Source: CAVQRB01 sp963715055 (GTDB lineage Bacteria; Pseudomonadota; Alphaproteobacteria; Rhodobacterales; Rhodobacteraceae). From it: a DNA stretch of 64,000 nucleotides. The stretch is taken from NCBI GenBank assembly GCA_963715055.1, contig CAVQRB010000004.1, forward strand, positions 1 through 64,000, written 5' to 3'. Below the pieces are notes generated by a model that saw only the letters and a list, made by a program, of their open reading frames with translations, searched no databases and was not told where the DNA came from. Position 1 is the first letter of the stretch. Every line of letters begins with the position of its first letter. Positions 51,862 through 61,723 of this stretch are shown here, one piece after another. The position numbers and the translations under genes were made by a program.

Positions 51862-54487
51862 TCCGCCGCCTCCCGAAGGGGTGTGCGCGACAGCAGCGCC
51901 GCGATCTCGGGCCTGCAAGAGCCGCAATTCGTGCCCGCCTGCAAGGCCGCGCCGACGGCGTCGACGCTCATCAGCCCGCGTGTCTCAACGGCGGTGACGA
52001 TGGTGTTGACGCCCACACCGAAACAGGAACAGAGCAGCGGGCCAGGGTCCGGCATGTCCGCCGCGGGCCGCCCGGTGAGTGCGCCCTGAGCAGCTGTGCC
52101 GGGAAGCGTGACAAGGTAGTCGCGCATCACCGCGACCGGCGCGGGAGCTACGAAAAGCGCGGCGATCAAGTGACCATTCTCCATCAGCGCGACCCGCGCC
52201 ATACCGCGCGCGTCGTCCTTCAGCACCGTTGCATCGGCGTCTGGCAGGTCGAATAGCCGCCGCGCCTCGGCCTCCCAGTCTGCCGGGGTCTCGCGTCCGG
52301 CAAGCTCGGCCCGCTGGCCCGACCGGGTGGTCGCGCGCGCCCAGTAGGCGCATTCGGGCCGGATCTCTTGCGTGGAAATGGCAAACCCGTACCAGGCCGC
52401 CGCCATGCGCTGCACCCGCACCACTGCGGCCTTGCTTTCCGGCTGACCCGACACCGGGTCGGTTGCGGCGGCGACCAGCGCGTCGATGCGTCCCGAAGGT
52501 GCGGTTTCCCCGGTCCAATGCATCGGCGCGAAAAGCTGGCCGGGTTGCACCGTGTCGGTGATCCGCACCCGCAGGATGGCGCGACCCTGCCTAGCCGTGA
52601 CCTCGGCAAGATCCGCCGTGGCAAGGCCCAGTCGCAACGCATCGGCGGGATGGATGTCAAGAAACGGCTCGGCCAGATGCGCGGAGAGTTTCGCACTCAG
52701 CCCAGTCCGCGTCATCGTGTGCCACTGGTCGCGCACGCGTCCTGTGTTGAGGCGGAACGGGTAGTCCGCCGAGGGCTGCGCGGCAGGGGGGCGGGAGGAG
52801 ACGGCGATCAGCTTTGCCTTGCCATCGGCGTGGAAAAAGTCGCCATCCGCGAAGAACCGCCCTCCCGCGCGCCGCGCCGTGACCGGCCAGCGCGTTGGCG
52901 GCAGGGCCGCATAGCCGCTGTCGTCGAGGCTTGCCAGGCCCGAGATGTCGAAATCCCGCCCCAGCCGCCCGGCAATTCCCGACAAGCGGCATATTCGCGG
53001 AAGATCTCGGCGGGGCTGGTGTAGTCGAAGGCCGCCTGCCAGCCCATCCGCCGCCCCACTTCTGCCAGTATCGCCCAGTCGGGTCGCGCCTGTCCCGGCA
53101 CCGGGAGCACCGCGCGCTGACGGCTCATGGTGCGGTCGGAATTGGTGACCGTCCCGTCCTTCTCGGCCCAGGCTGTTGCCGGCAAGAGCACATGGGCGAG
53201 CCGCGCGGTATCTGTTGCGCCCGTCACATCGCTTGCCACCACGAAGTCGCAGCCCGCGATGGCCGCGCGCACCGCATCAGCCTCCGGCATGGAGACGGCG
53301 GGGTTGGTGTGAATGATCCACAAGGCCTTGATCTGCCCACGCCCCACCGCGCGGAACATGTCCACGGCCTTCAGCCCGGGCGCATCAGGCATCGCGGGGG
53401 CGGCCCAGAACCCGCGCACGGCGGCGCGGTGGTCTGCATTTTCCAGATCGAGGTGACAGGCCAGCATGTTGGCCAAGCCGCCAACCTCGCGCCCGCCCAT
53501 GGCATTGGGTTGCCCGGTCACGGAAAACGGCCCCATGCCGGGCCGCCCGATCCGTCCCGTTGCAAGGTGGCAGTTCAGGATGGCGTTCACCTTGTCGGTG
53601 CCGCTGGTCGACTGGTTCACGCCCTGGCTGTAGACTGTCACAACCCGCTCAGCCCCGATCCAGAGCTTGCAGAAGGCGGTGATTTCCGCTTCGCTCAACC
53701 CGGTATCGCCGGTGTCTGACATGGCCGCTTGCAGGGCGTCGTCGAAGCCGCTTGTCCGTTCGAGGAATGCTGCATCGACGGCACCTGCCGCGTGGATCGC
53801 GCAGAACAGGCGGTTGAACAGTGCCGCATCCGCTCCCGGCGCGATCGCGAGGTGTAACTCGGCGCCGTCGCAACTGGCCGTGCGGCGCGGGTCGACCACC
53901 ACGACCTTGGTATTGCGCGCCTTTTTTGCGGCCATCACCCGCTGGTGCAGCACCGGATGGCACCACGCCAGGTTCGATCCGACCAGTACGACAAGGTCCG
54001 CCTCATCGAGATCCTCATAGGTGCCGGGCACCGTGTCGGTTCCGAAGGCGCGGCGGTGGCCTGCGACGCTCGACGCCATGCAGAGCCTTGAATTCGTGTC
54101 GATATTGGCCGAGCCGATGAAACCTTTCATCAGCTTGTTCGCGACATAGTAGTCCTCGGTCAGCAGTTGACCCGACACGTAGAAGGCGACGCTGTCGGGA
54201 CCGTGCGCCGCGATCGTCTCGCTGAAACGGTCGGCGACAAGCTGCAGCGCCTCATCCCAGCCGGTCGGGCGGCCCCAGACCTGTGGCACGGTCAGCCGTT
54301 GACCGAGCCCAACCGTTTCCCCCAGCGCGAGACCCTTGGAACAGAGCCGACCGAGATTCGCAGGATGCTCCGGATCGCCCCGCACCGCCAACCCGCCCCG
54401 CCCGTCAGCGCGCAGCAGAACGCCGCAGCCGACCCCGCAGTAGGGACAGGTGGAGCGGGTCTCGGGCAGGGCCGTGCCGTCCATCAT
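51858..54487 (-). pseudogene. nasA: Assimilatory nitrate reductase NasA, frameshifted
   Basis: An ~876-codon Mo-bis-MGD nitrate reductase reducing nitrate to nitrite in the cytoplasm. The N-terminal [4Fe-4S] cysteines are CPYCGVGCGV plus the later LCSKG; molybdopterin-oxidoreductase motifs include GSANIDTNSRLCMASSVAGH and GRPGMGPFSVTGQPNAMGGR. Near 52988, after FREYAA, the frame shifts; LSGIAGRLGRDFDISGLA and the rest, including a C-terminal BFD-type [2Fe-2S] domain (LLCSCFGVGVNTIV, AGTNCGSCRPEIAALL), are in another frame. The total of 2630 bp fits one missing base. Stop and start overlap neighbours by 4 bp. If the shift is real, the enzyme would lose its C-terminal third. Confidence 0.9.
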
Positions 54488-54813
54488 GCAGCACTCCGCT
54501 GGTCCAGCGATGTGCCGTCGATCAGGATGCGTCCCGCCTCGATCCGTACCGGGTAGGTGGTGATGCGGGCATCCTCGCCCACCGCCGTCCCGGTCTCCAG
54601 ATCGAAAACCCAGTTGTGCAGCGGGCAGGTCACGCGGGTGCCGTGCACGATGCCTTCTGCCAGCGGTCCGCCCTTGTGCGGGCAGGCATTGGATGCTGCG
54701 AAGACCTCCGCCTCGCCGGTGCGGAACACGGCCACGCAGCCGGCCCGTGTCTTGACCAGCCGCGCGCCGCGCAGCGGTACATCCTCAATGGCGCCGATAT
54801 CGATCCAGTTCAT
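54484..54813 (-). CDS. nirD: Assimilatory nitrite reductase small subunit NirD (Rieske)
   Basis: A 109-residue NirD with the Rieske-type cluster motifs ACPHKGGPLAEG (C-x-H) and VTCPLHNWVFDL (C-x2-H). It partners NirB in the NADH nitrite reductase. ATG 54813 overlaps the nirB stop (54810-54813) and its stop overlaps the nasA start (54484-54487). Confidence 0.94.
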   Translation of the reverse strand: MNWIDIGAIEDVPLRGARLVKTRAGCVAVFRTGEAEVFAASNACPHKGGPLAEGIVHGTRVTCPLHNWVFDLETGTAVGEDARITTYPVRIEAGRILIDGTSLDQRSAA

Positions 54814-57251
54814 TCCGCAGCCTCCAGTGTCAGATCCGCAAGCGGGGCATAGCTCGCGGCCCGGGTCGCGGCATGTTCGGCCCAGGGGTCCTTGCGGTAG
54901 ATGCTCTGGCTCAGTTCGAAGGCCGCGATCAGGCGGGCGCGTTCCTCGCGATCGCCCACGATACGCGCCTTGACCCAGTCGAGCCCCACCTTGGCCACCC
55001 ATTTGTAGGGCCGGTCGAGGTATTTCGCGTTCTCGCGGTAAAGCTGGATGAAGGCGACGGTCAGGTCGATCGCCTCCTGTTCTGTGACCACATCGGCCAG
55101 CCGCTCGGTTTCCTTCACGTCCATGCCCGCCGCGCCCGCGACACCAACCTGATAGCCGCTGTCGACACAGATGATGCCCACATCCTTGCAGGTCGCCTCG
55201 GCGCAGTTGCGCGGGCAGCCACTGACCGCCAGCTTGACCTTGTGCGGCGTCCACGACCCCCAGAGCACCTGCTCCAGCTTGATCCCGAGACCGGTGGAAT
55301 CCTGCGTGCCAAAGCGGCAATGATCGGTTCCGACGCAGGTCTTGACCGTGCGCAGCCCTTTTGAATAGGCATGACCCGACACCATCCCGGCGCGGTTCAG
55401 ATCGGCCCAGATCGCGGGCAGATCCTCGCCCTTGACGCCCAGGAGGTCGATCCGCTGACCACCGGTCACCTTGACCGTTGGCACCTTGTATTTGTCGGCC
55501 GCATCGGCGATGGCGCGCAGCTCGTTGGGCGTGGTGATGCCGCCCCACATCCGGGGGACGACGCTGAAGGTGCCGTCTTTCTGGATATTGGCGTGCTTGC
55601 GCTCGTTGATGAAACGGCTTTGCGGATCATCGCGATACGCGAGCGGCCAATCCGCCAGCAGGTAGAAGTTGACCGCCGGACGGCAAACGTGGCAGCCGTT
55701 GCGCGTCTTCCAGCTCAGCTCCTGCCAGACGGCCTCCTGGCTTTTGAGCGGCATTGTCTTGATCAGCCGCCGCACATCTTCATGGGTGTGGTCGCTGCAT
55801 CCGCAGATCGGTTGCGCGGCGGGGGCGGCATAGGCCTCGCCCAGCGTCACCTGCAACAGCTGTTCCACAAGGCCCGTGCAGGTGCCGCAGGACGCGCTGG
55901 CCTTGGTCGCCAGACGCACCGCGCCCAGATTCCCCGCACCGGCTTCGATCGCGGTCACGATTTTGCCCTTGCATACGCCGTTGCAGCCGCAAATCTCCGC
56001 CTCAGGCGGCAAGGCTGCAACGGCCGACAGAGGGTCCGCGGAGGCGCCCCCTTGGAAGGCGGGGCCGAAGATCAATGTCTCGCGCATCTCTTCGATGTCG
56101 GTCTCGTCCTTGATCAGGCCGAAGAACCAGCTGCCATCCGCAGTATCGCCATACATGACTGCGCCCACGAGCCGGTCGCCCTCGATCACCAGCCGCTTGT
56201 AGATGCCGCGTGCCGGGTCGCGGTAGACGATATCCTCGCGTCCTGGCGCTTCCTTGAAGTCGCCAGCGCTGAAAAGGTCACACCCCGTGACTTTAAGTTT
56301 GGTCGCGACATCCTTGACGACAAACGCATTTGCCTGACCGAGCAGGCTGTCGGCGACGACCCTCGCCTGTTCGTAGAGCGGCGCGACCAGGCCGAAGAGA
56401 TGCCCGTCGAATTCGACGCATTCGCCGACCGCATAGATGTTGGGGTCGCTCAAGCTCTGCAATTGGGCGTTCACCACAATGCCGCGTGCGACCTCGAGGC
56501 CTGCAGCCGTGGCAAGCCGGGTCTCGGGGCGGATGCCCACGGCCATCACGACCAAATCGGCTTCCAGACCGGTATTGTCCTCCAGCAGGACGCCTTCGAC
56601 ATGATCACTCCCGAGGATTGCCGCGGTGCTGGCCCGGGTCATGATGGTGATGCCGCGGGCCTCGAGGTCCTTGCGCAGCAAATAGCCGGCGGCCTCGTCC
56701 AGCTGCCGCTCCATCAGATGGCCCATCAGGTGCAGCACGGTCACTTTCATGCCACGGTCGGCCAGGCCTGCGGCGGCCTCCAGCCCAAGAAGACCGCCCC
56801 CGATCACCACCGCCTTGCCGCCTTTTTCGCCGGCGGCGATCATCGCCTCGGTGTCGTCCAGATCGCGGTAGGTGATGACGCCGGGCAGATCGCGCCCTTC
56901 CACCGGGATGATGAACGGGGCCGAGCCGGTGGCGATCAGCAGCTTGTCGTAGGGGAGAACGCCGTTCTGGCCCGTGACTGTTCTGGCCGCAGTATCGATG
57001 GCGATGACATGTTCGCCAAATCGGCAGGCGATGCCGCGCGCGGCGTACCAGGCGTCATCATGGGTGACGATCTCGTCGTAGGTCTTTTCGCCCGACAGGA
57101 CGGGTGACAGCATGATGCGATTGTAGTTTCCGCGCGGCTCCGCGTTGAAGAGCGTGATGTCATAGGCCTCCGGGGCGGCCTCGGTCAGATGCTCCAGCAC
57201 CCTCCCGCTCGCCATGCCCGCGCCGATGACGACGAGTTTCTGCTTTGTCAT
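54810..57251 (-). CDS. nirB: Assimilatory nitrite reductase [NAD(P)H] large subunit NirB
   Basis: An 813-residue enzyme reducing nitrite to ammonium. It begins with an FAD/NAD module (KLVVIGAGMASGRVLEHL, AVVIGGGLLGLEAAAGLADR), followed by a BFD-like [2Fe-2S] region (ICGCNGVCKGKIVTAIE, SASCGTCTGLVEQ), and a siroheme/[4Fe-4S] domain with CVGTDHC and CPRNC, the C-x5-C and C-x3-C cluster/siroheme ligands. ATG 57251 has GGAG 8 bases upstream; a GTG nine bases earlier is less likely. It starts 5 bp after the ATPase gene stop. Confidence 0.97.
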   Translation of the reverse strand: MTKQKLVVIGAGMASGRVLEHLTEAAPEAYDITLFNAEPRGNYNRIMLSPVLSGEKTYDEIVTHDDAWYAARGIACRFGEHVIAIDTAARTVTGQNGVLPYDKLLIATGSAPFIIPVEGRDLPGVITYRDLDDTEAMIAAGEKGGKAVVIGGGLLGLEAAAGLADRGMKVTVLHLMGHLMERQLDEAAGYLLRKDLEARGITIMTRASTAAILGSDHVEGVLLEDNTGLEADLVVMAVGIRPETRLATAAGLEVARGIVVNAQLQSLSDPNIYAVGECVEFDGHLFGLVAPLYEQARVVADSLLGQANAFVVKDVATKLKVTGCDLFSAGDFKEAPGREDIVYRDPARGIYKRLVIEGDRLVGAVMYGDTADGSWFFGLIKDETDIEEMRETLIFGPAFQGGASADPLSAVAALPPEAEICGCNGVCKGKIVTAIEAGAGNLGAVRLATKASASCGTCTGLVEQLLQVTLGEAYAAPAAQPICGCSDHTHEDVRRLIKTMPLKSQEAVWQELSWKTRNGCHVCRPAVNFYLLADWPLAYRDDPQSRFINERKHANIQKDGTFSVVPRMWGGITTPNELRAIADAADKYKVPTVKVTGGQRIDLLGVKGEDLPAIWADLNRAGMVSGHAYSKGLRTVKTCVGTDHCRFGTQDSTGLGIKLEQVLWGSWTPHKVKLAVSGCPRNCAEATCKDVGIICVDSGYQVGVAGAAGMDVKETERLADVVTEQEAIDLTVAFIQLYRENAKYLDRPYKWVAKVGLDWVKARIVGDREERARLIAAFELSQSIYRKDPWAEHAATRAASYAPLADLTLEAAE

Positions 57252-57256
57252 GGGGA

Positions 57257-58948
57257 TCACTCCGCCGCTACGGCCTTGGACGTTTCCGCCTCGGCCTTTG
57301 GTTTCGGTTTCGGCTTGGCGCCGTGCTCGTATTCCTCAAGGAAGTCGAGCACCTCCTGACGATAGGCATAGTAGTCCGGATGCCCCAGCAGCGCCTTGCG
57401 TGTGCGTGGGCGTGGCAGTTTGACATCGGTGATCTTGCCGATGGTGGCGCGCGGCCCGTTGGTCATCATCACCACGCGGTCGGCCAGCAGGATCGCCTCA
57501 TCCACATCATGGGTCACGCAGATCGCGGTGACCTTGGTTCGGCTCCAGACCTCCATGAGCACCTCCTGCAACTCCCACCGCGTGAGGCTGTCGAGCATCC
57601 CGAAGGGCTCGTCGAGCAGCAGTAGCTTGGGGCTCAGCGCAAAGGCGCGCGCGATGCCCACCCGCTGCTTCATGCCCGATGAGAGGCTGTCGGCCTGCTT
57701 GTCCATCGCATCCGCAAGGCCCACCCGCTCGAGATAGTATTCCACCACTTCCTGCCGCTCGGCGCGCGACGCGGTCGGATAGACCTTGTCCACCCCGATG
57801 GCGACGTTCTGTTTCGCGGTCAGCCAGGGAAAGAGCGACGGCGACTGGAACACCACGGCGCGTTCCGGGTCCGCGCCCATCACGTGCCGCCCGTCGAGCT
57901 TGATCGCTCCCTTCGAAATCTCGTTCAGCCCTGCCGCCATGGTCAGAACCGTGGATTTGCCGCAGCCCGAATGCCCGATCAGCGAGATGAACTCGCCTTT
58001 TCTGAGCTTCAGATCGAAATCCTCGACCACGGTCAGCGGCCCTTTCGGCGTCGGATAGACCTTGTGCAGCTGGCTGAAATCGAGAAACCGCTCGGCGATC
58101 ATCCCCTCCTGCGCCGCCGCCACCGCCGCAGGCAGGTCATGGATCGGCGTCACATTTGGCAGGTTGCGAGAGCCCGTGGCGCGCGCCTTCGCCTCGATCC
58201 CTACATCCATCAGGTATTTCGTGACCTCGCCGCGCAGCCGCTTGAATCGTGCATCGGTGTTCATCGCGTGTCGGTCGCGAGGGCGGGGGATGTCGACCAC
58301 GAAGGCCTCCGCCAGCGTACCGTCTGGGTTGAGCGGAATGATCCGGTCCGCCAGCAGGATCGCCTCGTCCACATCGTTGGTGATCAGAACGCACGTCTTC
58401 TTGTCGGCCTCCCAGATCTTCTCGATCTCTTCGGCGAGGTTGCCCCGCGTCAGCGCGTCGAGCGCCGAGAGCGGCTCATCGAGCAGCAGCATCTCGGGGT
58501 CCATCGCCAGCGCACGCGCCACGTTGACCCTTTGCCGCATGCCGCCTGACAATTCCGCCGGACGCCGCCCCGCCGCGTGGCTCAGACCCACCATGCCGAC
58601 ATAATGCGCGACCTTCGCCGCCCGCTCGGCGCGCGACAGCCCGCCGAACATCGTGTCGACCGCCAGCCCCACATTGCCGCTGACCGTCAGCCAGGGCATC
58701 AGCGAGTAGTTCTGGAAGATCACGCCGCGCTCGGGTCCCGGCTCCGTCACCGGTTGCCCCTTGAAGGTCACGCTTCCCCTGGTCGGCTTTTCCAGCCCTG
58801 CCATGAGGTTGATCAGCGTGGTCTTCCCGGAACCAGAAAAGCCGAGCAGAACGAGGAATTCGCCTTCCTCCACCGTCAGGTTGATGTCCTTCAGCACCGG
58901 TGTGTCGTCGTAGGTTTTGGAGACGTTCTTGAGGTTCAGTACAGACAT
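57257..58948 (-). CDS. Nitrate ABC transporter, fused tandem ATP-binding protein
   Basis: A 563-residue protein carrying two complete ABC ATPase domains. Domain 1 (~1-230): Walker A GFSGSGKTTLINLMAG, signature LSGGMRQRVNVARAL, Walker B LLLDEPLSALD. Domain 2 (~285-520): Walker A GHSGCGKSTVLTMAAG, a variant signature LSSGMKQRVGIARAF, Walker B LLLDEPFGMLDSL. The two are joined by a ~60-residue linker. In cyanobacteria NrtC and NrtD are separate ATPases; here both are on one chain, so a single polypeptide energises NrtB. The C-terminal tail is Lys/Pro-rich (GAKPKPKPKAEAE). Confidence 0.93.
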   Translation of the reverse strand: MSVLNLKNVSKTYDDTPVLKDINLTVEEGEFLVLLGFSGSGKTTLINLMAGLEKPTRGSVTFKGQPVTEPGPERGVIFQNYSLMPWLTVSGNVGLAVDTMFGGLSRAERAAKVAHYVGMVGLSHAAGRRPAELSGGMRQRVNVARALAMDPEMLLLDEPLSALDALTRGNLAEEIEKIWEADKKTCVLITNDVDEAILLADRIIPLNPDGTLAEAFVVDIPRPRDRHAMNTDARFKRLRGEVTKYLMDVGIEAKARATGSRNLPNVTPIHDLPAAVAAAQEGMIAERFLDFSQLHKVYPTPKGPLTVVEDFDLKLRKGEFISLIGHSGCGKSTVLTMAAGLNEISKGAIKLDGRHVMGADPERAVVFQSPSLFPWLTAKQNVAIGVDKVYPTASRAERQEVVEYYLERVGLADAMDKQADSLSSGMKQRVGIARAFALSPKLLLLDEPFGMLDSLTRWELQEVLMEVWSRTKVTAICVTHDVDEAILLADRVVMMTNGPRATIGKITDVKLPRPRTRKALLGHPDYYAYRQEVLDFLEEYEHGAKPKPKPKAEAETSKAVAAE

Positions 58949-58959
58949 GACACCCTCCC

Positions 58960-60030
58960 TCAGCGGTTGTTGGAGAAGGTAAAAAGCGACTGGATCGTGA
59001 ACATGAGCCGGTCGAGAAGAAAGCCGATGATCCCGATGGTGAAGACGGCCACCATGATCCGCCCCAGGCTGTTGGAACTGCCGTTCTGGAACTCATCCCA
59101 GACGAACTTGCCCAGGCCCGGGTTCTGCGCCAGCATCTCGGCGGCGATCAGCACCATCCAGCCCACGCCCAGAGACAGCCGCAGACCCGTGAAGATCAAT
59201 GGCAGCGCGGAAGGCAGGACCAGCTTGCGGATCTTGGTCCATGTGCCCATTTTCAGAACCTTTGAGACGTTCACGAGGTCCTTGTCGATGGAGGCCACGC
59301 CCACGGCGGTGTTGATCAGCGTGGGCCAGAGCGAACACAGCGTGACGGTGATCGCCGACACGAGGAAGGATTTCTCGAACCAGCCGTCCTCTGTCACATA
59401 GACCGCGGAGACAACGATCGAGACGATCGGCAGCCAGGCCAGCGGCGAGACCGGCTTGAACACCTGGATCAGGGGATTGAGCGCTGCGTTCGCGGTGGCC
59501 GACAGACCCGCGGCGATGCCAAGTGGCACAGCCACGACCGTGGCCAGAAGAAAGCCGAAGAACACCGTTTTGATCGATGTCCAGATCTGCTGGTAGAAGG
59601 TCGGCGCGCCGGTAAACACGCGGTAGCGCGGCGGCTCGCCATCGGCGACAAGTTTGACGTTGCGCGCGTCCTGCCGGGCGTAGAAATCGGCGGCGCGCTC
59701 GTTGGTGCGCACGGCATCGGCGTGCAGGTCCTTCGCCTGCTCCCAGACCTGCGCGGGTCCGGGAATGGCGCCGAGCGATGTCTGCACTTGCGGCGCCAGT
59801 GCGCCCCAGAGCGCGAGGAAGGACAGAATGGCGAGGATTGGTACGCCCAGAAGGCGCCATACCTCGCCCATCTGAGCCTTGGGATTGTCGCCCGCGCCAA
59901 TCCGCAGGATCGGCGTGATCCAGGCGAGGCCCAGCACCCGAAACCAGGTATCAGCCTTTGTGATCGCGGCAAAGCGGCGCTCGCGGCGGGCCTCGCGCTC
60001 TGCGTCGGGGTTCGTGTCGATGGTGGTCAT
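58960..60030 (-). CDS. nrtB: Nitrate ABC transporter permease
   Basis: A 356-residue BPD-transport inner-membrane permease with ~6-7 TM helices. The conserved cytoplasmic EAA loop is visible as AAEMLAQNPGLGKFVWDEFQ. It would form the membrane channel with the downstream ATPase and the NrtA binding protein. The first ~50 residues form an unusually long, charged N-terminus (REARRERRFAAITKAD). It lies 68 bp downstream of nrtA. Confidence 0.93.
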   Translation of the reverse strand: MTTIDTNPDAEREARRERRFAAITKADTWFRVLGLAWITPILRIGAGDNPKAQMGEVWRLLGVPILAILSFLALWGALAPQVQTSLGAIPGPAQVWEQAKDLHADAVRTNERAADFYARQDARNVKLVADGEPPRYRVFTGAPTFYQQIWTSIKTVFFGFLLATVVAVPLGIAAGLSATANAALNPLIQVFKPVSPLAWLPIVSIVVSAVYVTEDGWFEKSFLVSAITVTLCSLWPTLINTAVGVASIDKDLVNVSKVLKMGTWTKIRKLVLPSALPLIFTGLRLSLGVGWMVLIAAEMLAQNPGLGKFVWDEFQNGSSNSLGRIMVAVFTIGIIGFLLDRLMFTIQSLFTFSNNR

Positions 60031-60098
60031 GTCGGTGCCGCCCTGTGTGGGAATGAAGAGGAAGGCGGCGGGTCAGAGCCCGCCGCCGCGCCGGGTCA

Positions 60099-61454
60099 TC
60101 AGCCTTGTACCTTGCCGTCGATCACCGACTGCTCGCCGGTCAGGCCGATCGGAAAGCTGTCGATATAGGCGTTTGGAGTGCGGCCGTCATAAGGGATGCC
60201 GTCGATGAGATCTGTGGCCACCGGTCGGAAGCCGTCGGTGTCCCAGGGAAAATCGGCCTCGTTTGCGAGCCCGTCTTCTACCAGGCTGCGTGCGGCCTCG
60301 AGGTAGATGTCAGGCCGGTACACCGACTTTGCCACATCGTGATACCATTCATCGCTTTGCGGCGCATCGATCTGGCCCCAGCGGCGCATCTGCGTCAGAT
60401 ACCAGACCGCATCGGAATAGTAGGGATAGGTCGCGTTGTAGCGGAAGAACACGTTGAAATCGGGCACCTCGCGGACATCGCCCGGTTCATATTCGAAGGT
60501 ACCGGTCATCGAGGCAGCGATGGTTTCGGCATCCGCGCCGACATAGTCCGGATAGGACAGGATCTCGACTGCTTCCATCCGGTTGGCGTTGTCTTCGGCA
60601 TCGAGCCACATGCCGGCGCGGATCAGGGCGCGCACGATGGCCTGCGTGGTGTTGGGGTTTTGCTCGACGAATTCCGCGGTCAGGCCAAAAACCTTTTCGG
60701 GGTTGTTCGGCCAGATCTCGTAATCGGTGATCACTGCAACGCCAATCCCGCGCTGCACGGCGGCCTGGTTCCAGGGCTCGCCCACGCAGTAGCCGAAGAT
60801 CGTTCCGGCCTCGAGCGTTGCTGGCATCTGTGGCGGCGGGGTGACGGAGAGGAACACATCTGCGGCGATCTGTCCGCTGATATCCTGCGCACTGTAGAAG
60901 CCCGGGTGCAGCCCGCCCGCCGCCAGCCAGTAGCGCAGTTCGTAATTATGGGTCGAGACCGGGAAGACCATGCCCATATCGAACCGGATGCCGTCATTGC
61001 GGAACTGCTCGACCACGGGGGCCAGCGCCGAGGCACTGATCGGATGCTGCGGGCGGCCGTCTTCCATGGACGGGACATGCGGGCGCATCAGCTCCCACAC
61101 CTTGTTGGACACGGTGATCCCGTTGCCGTTCAGGTCCATCGAGAAGGGGGTGACGATATGGGCCTTGGTGCCATAGCCGATGGTGGCTGCGATGGGCTGG
61201 CCTGCGAGCATATGCGCGCCGTCCAGCGTGCCATCGATCACGCCGTCGAGCAGCACGCGCCAGTTGGCTTGCGCCTCGAGGGTCACGAAAAGCCCCTCGT
61301 CCTCGAAATATCCGCGTTCATAAGCGATGGCGAGCGGGGCCATATCGGTCAGCTTGATGAAGCCGAAGGTCAGTTCGTCAACTTCAAGGTCCTGAGCGGC
61401 GAGGGGGCCTGCGAGGACGGTGGTGGCTGCAAGCGCAGCGATTAAGCGGTTCAT
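60099..61454 (-). CDS. nrtA: Nitrate ABC transporter substrate-binding protein
   Basis: A 451-residue NrtA/CmpA-type binding protein. It has a Sec signal peptide (MNRLIAALAATTVLAGPLAA, then QD), followed by ELTFGFIKLTDMAPLAIAYE and the mid-domain GEPWNQAAVQRGIGVAVITD that lines the ligand cleft in NrtA. It delivers nitrate to NrtB and the fused ATPase. It shares the NrtA fold with the cytosolic sensor NasS encoded upstream but has an export signal. ATG 61454 is preceded by CAGGAG at a suitable distance. The leader region before it is regulatory. Confidence 0.93.
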   Translation of the reverse strand: MNRLIAALAATTVLAGPLAAQDLEVDELTFGFIKLTDMAPLAIAYERGYFEDEGLFVTLEAQANWRVLLDGVIDGTLDGAHMLAGQPIAATIGYGTKAHIVTPFSMDLNGNGITVSNKVWELMRPHVPSMEDGRPQHPISASALAPVVEQFRNDGIRFDMGMVFPVSTHNYELRYWLAAGGLHPGFYSAQDISGQIAADVFLSVTPPPQMPATLEAGTIFGYCVGEPWNQAAVQRGIGVAVITDYEIWPNNPEKVFGLTAEFVEQNPNTTQAIVRALIRAGMWLDAEDNANRMEAVEILSYPDYVGADAETIAASMTGTFEYEPGDVREVPDFNVFFRYNATYPYYSDAVWYLTQMRRWGQIDAPQSDEWYHDVAKSVYRPDIYLEAARSLVEDGLANEADFPWDTDGFRPVATDLIDGIPYDGRTPNAYIDSFPIGLTGEQSVIDGKVQG

Positions 61455-61507
61455 GGGTCGGATCACTCCTGGCTGGTGCGCGACGGACAGAGCGTCGGGC
61501 AAATGAC

Positions 61508-61553
61508 AAAAAGCCGCTGACCAGGCCGCCATTTGGCGACATGATCGAGCGGC
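61508..61553 (-). terminator. Intrinsic terminator in the nas leader (putative NasT antitermination target)
   Basis: On the reverse strand a long stem forms from GCCGCT (61553-61548) paired with AGCGGC (61518-61513). Inside it, GATCA pairs with TGGTC and an inner CGCC/GGCG stem encloses AAAT. A run of five U follows (61512-61508). It ends ~54 bases upstream of the nrtA start, so it would stop transcription before the structural genes. Confidence 0.82.
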
Positions 61554-61590
61554 CTTGCTCGGGATCCCGGACGATGGGAGAATTCGCTGG

Positions 61591-61608
61591 GCAGACGCCA
61601 TTGTCTGC
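61591..61608 (-). promoter_or_regulatory. ANTAR-target hairpin with hexanucleotide loop in nas leader
   Basis: On the reverse strand GCAGAC-AATGGC-GTCTGC forms a perfect 6-bp stem with a 6-nt loop. The loop has A at position 1 and G at position 4, the two bases conserved in RNA targets of ANTAR antiterminators. It lies 37 bases upstream of the terminator stem. A second (P1) hairpin expected just upstream is not clear; GCAGCC/GGTGC pairing around 61609-61625 is a weak candidate. Confidence 0.72.
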
Positions 61609-61723
61609 TCGCACCTTCAGGCTGCCAGCCGTCGAAATGGGTCGCAAGGCTTTTCCGGGTCATCGCCCCGATGAAATGCTGCAACGCCGCATAAAGTCGG
61701 CAGGGCTGCTGAAAAACTGTGCA

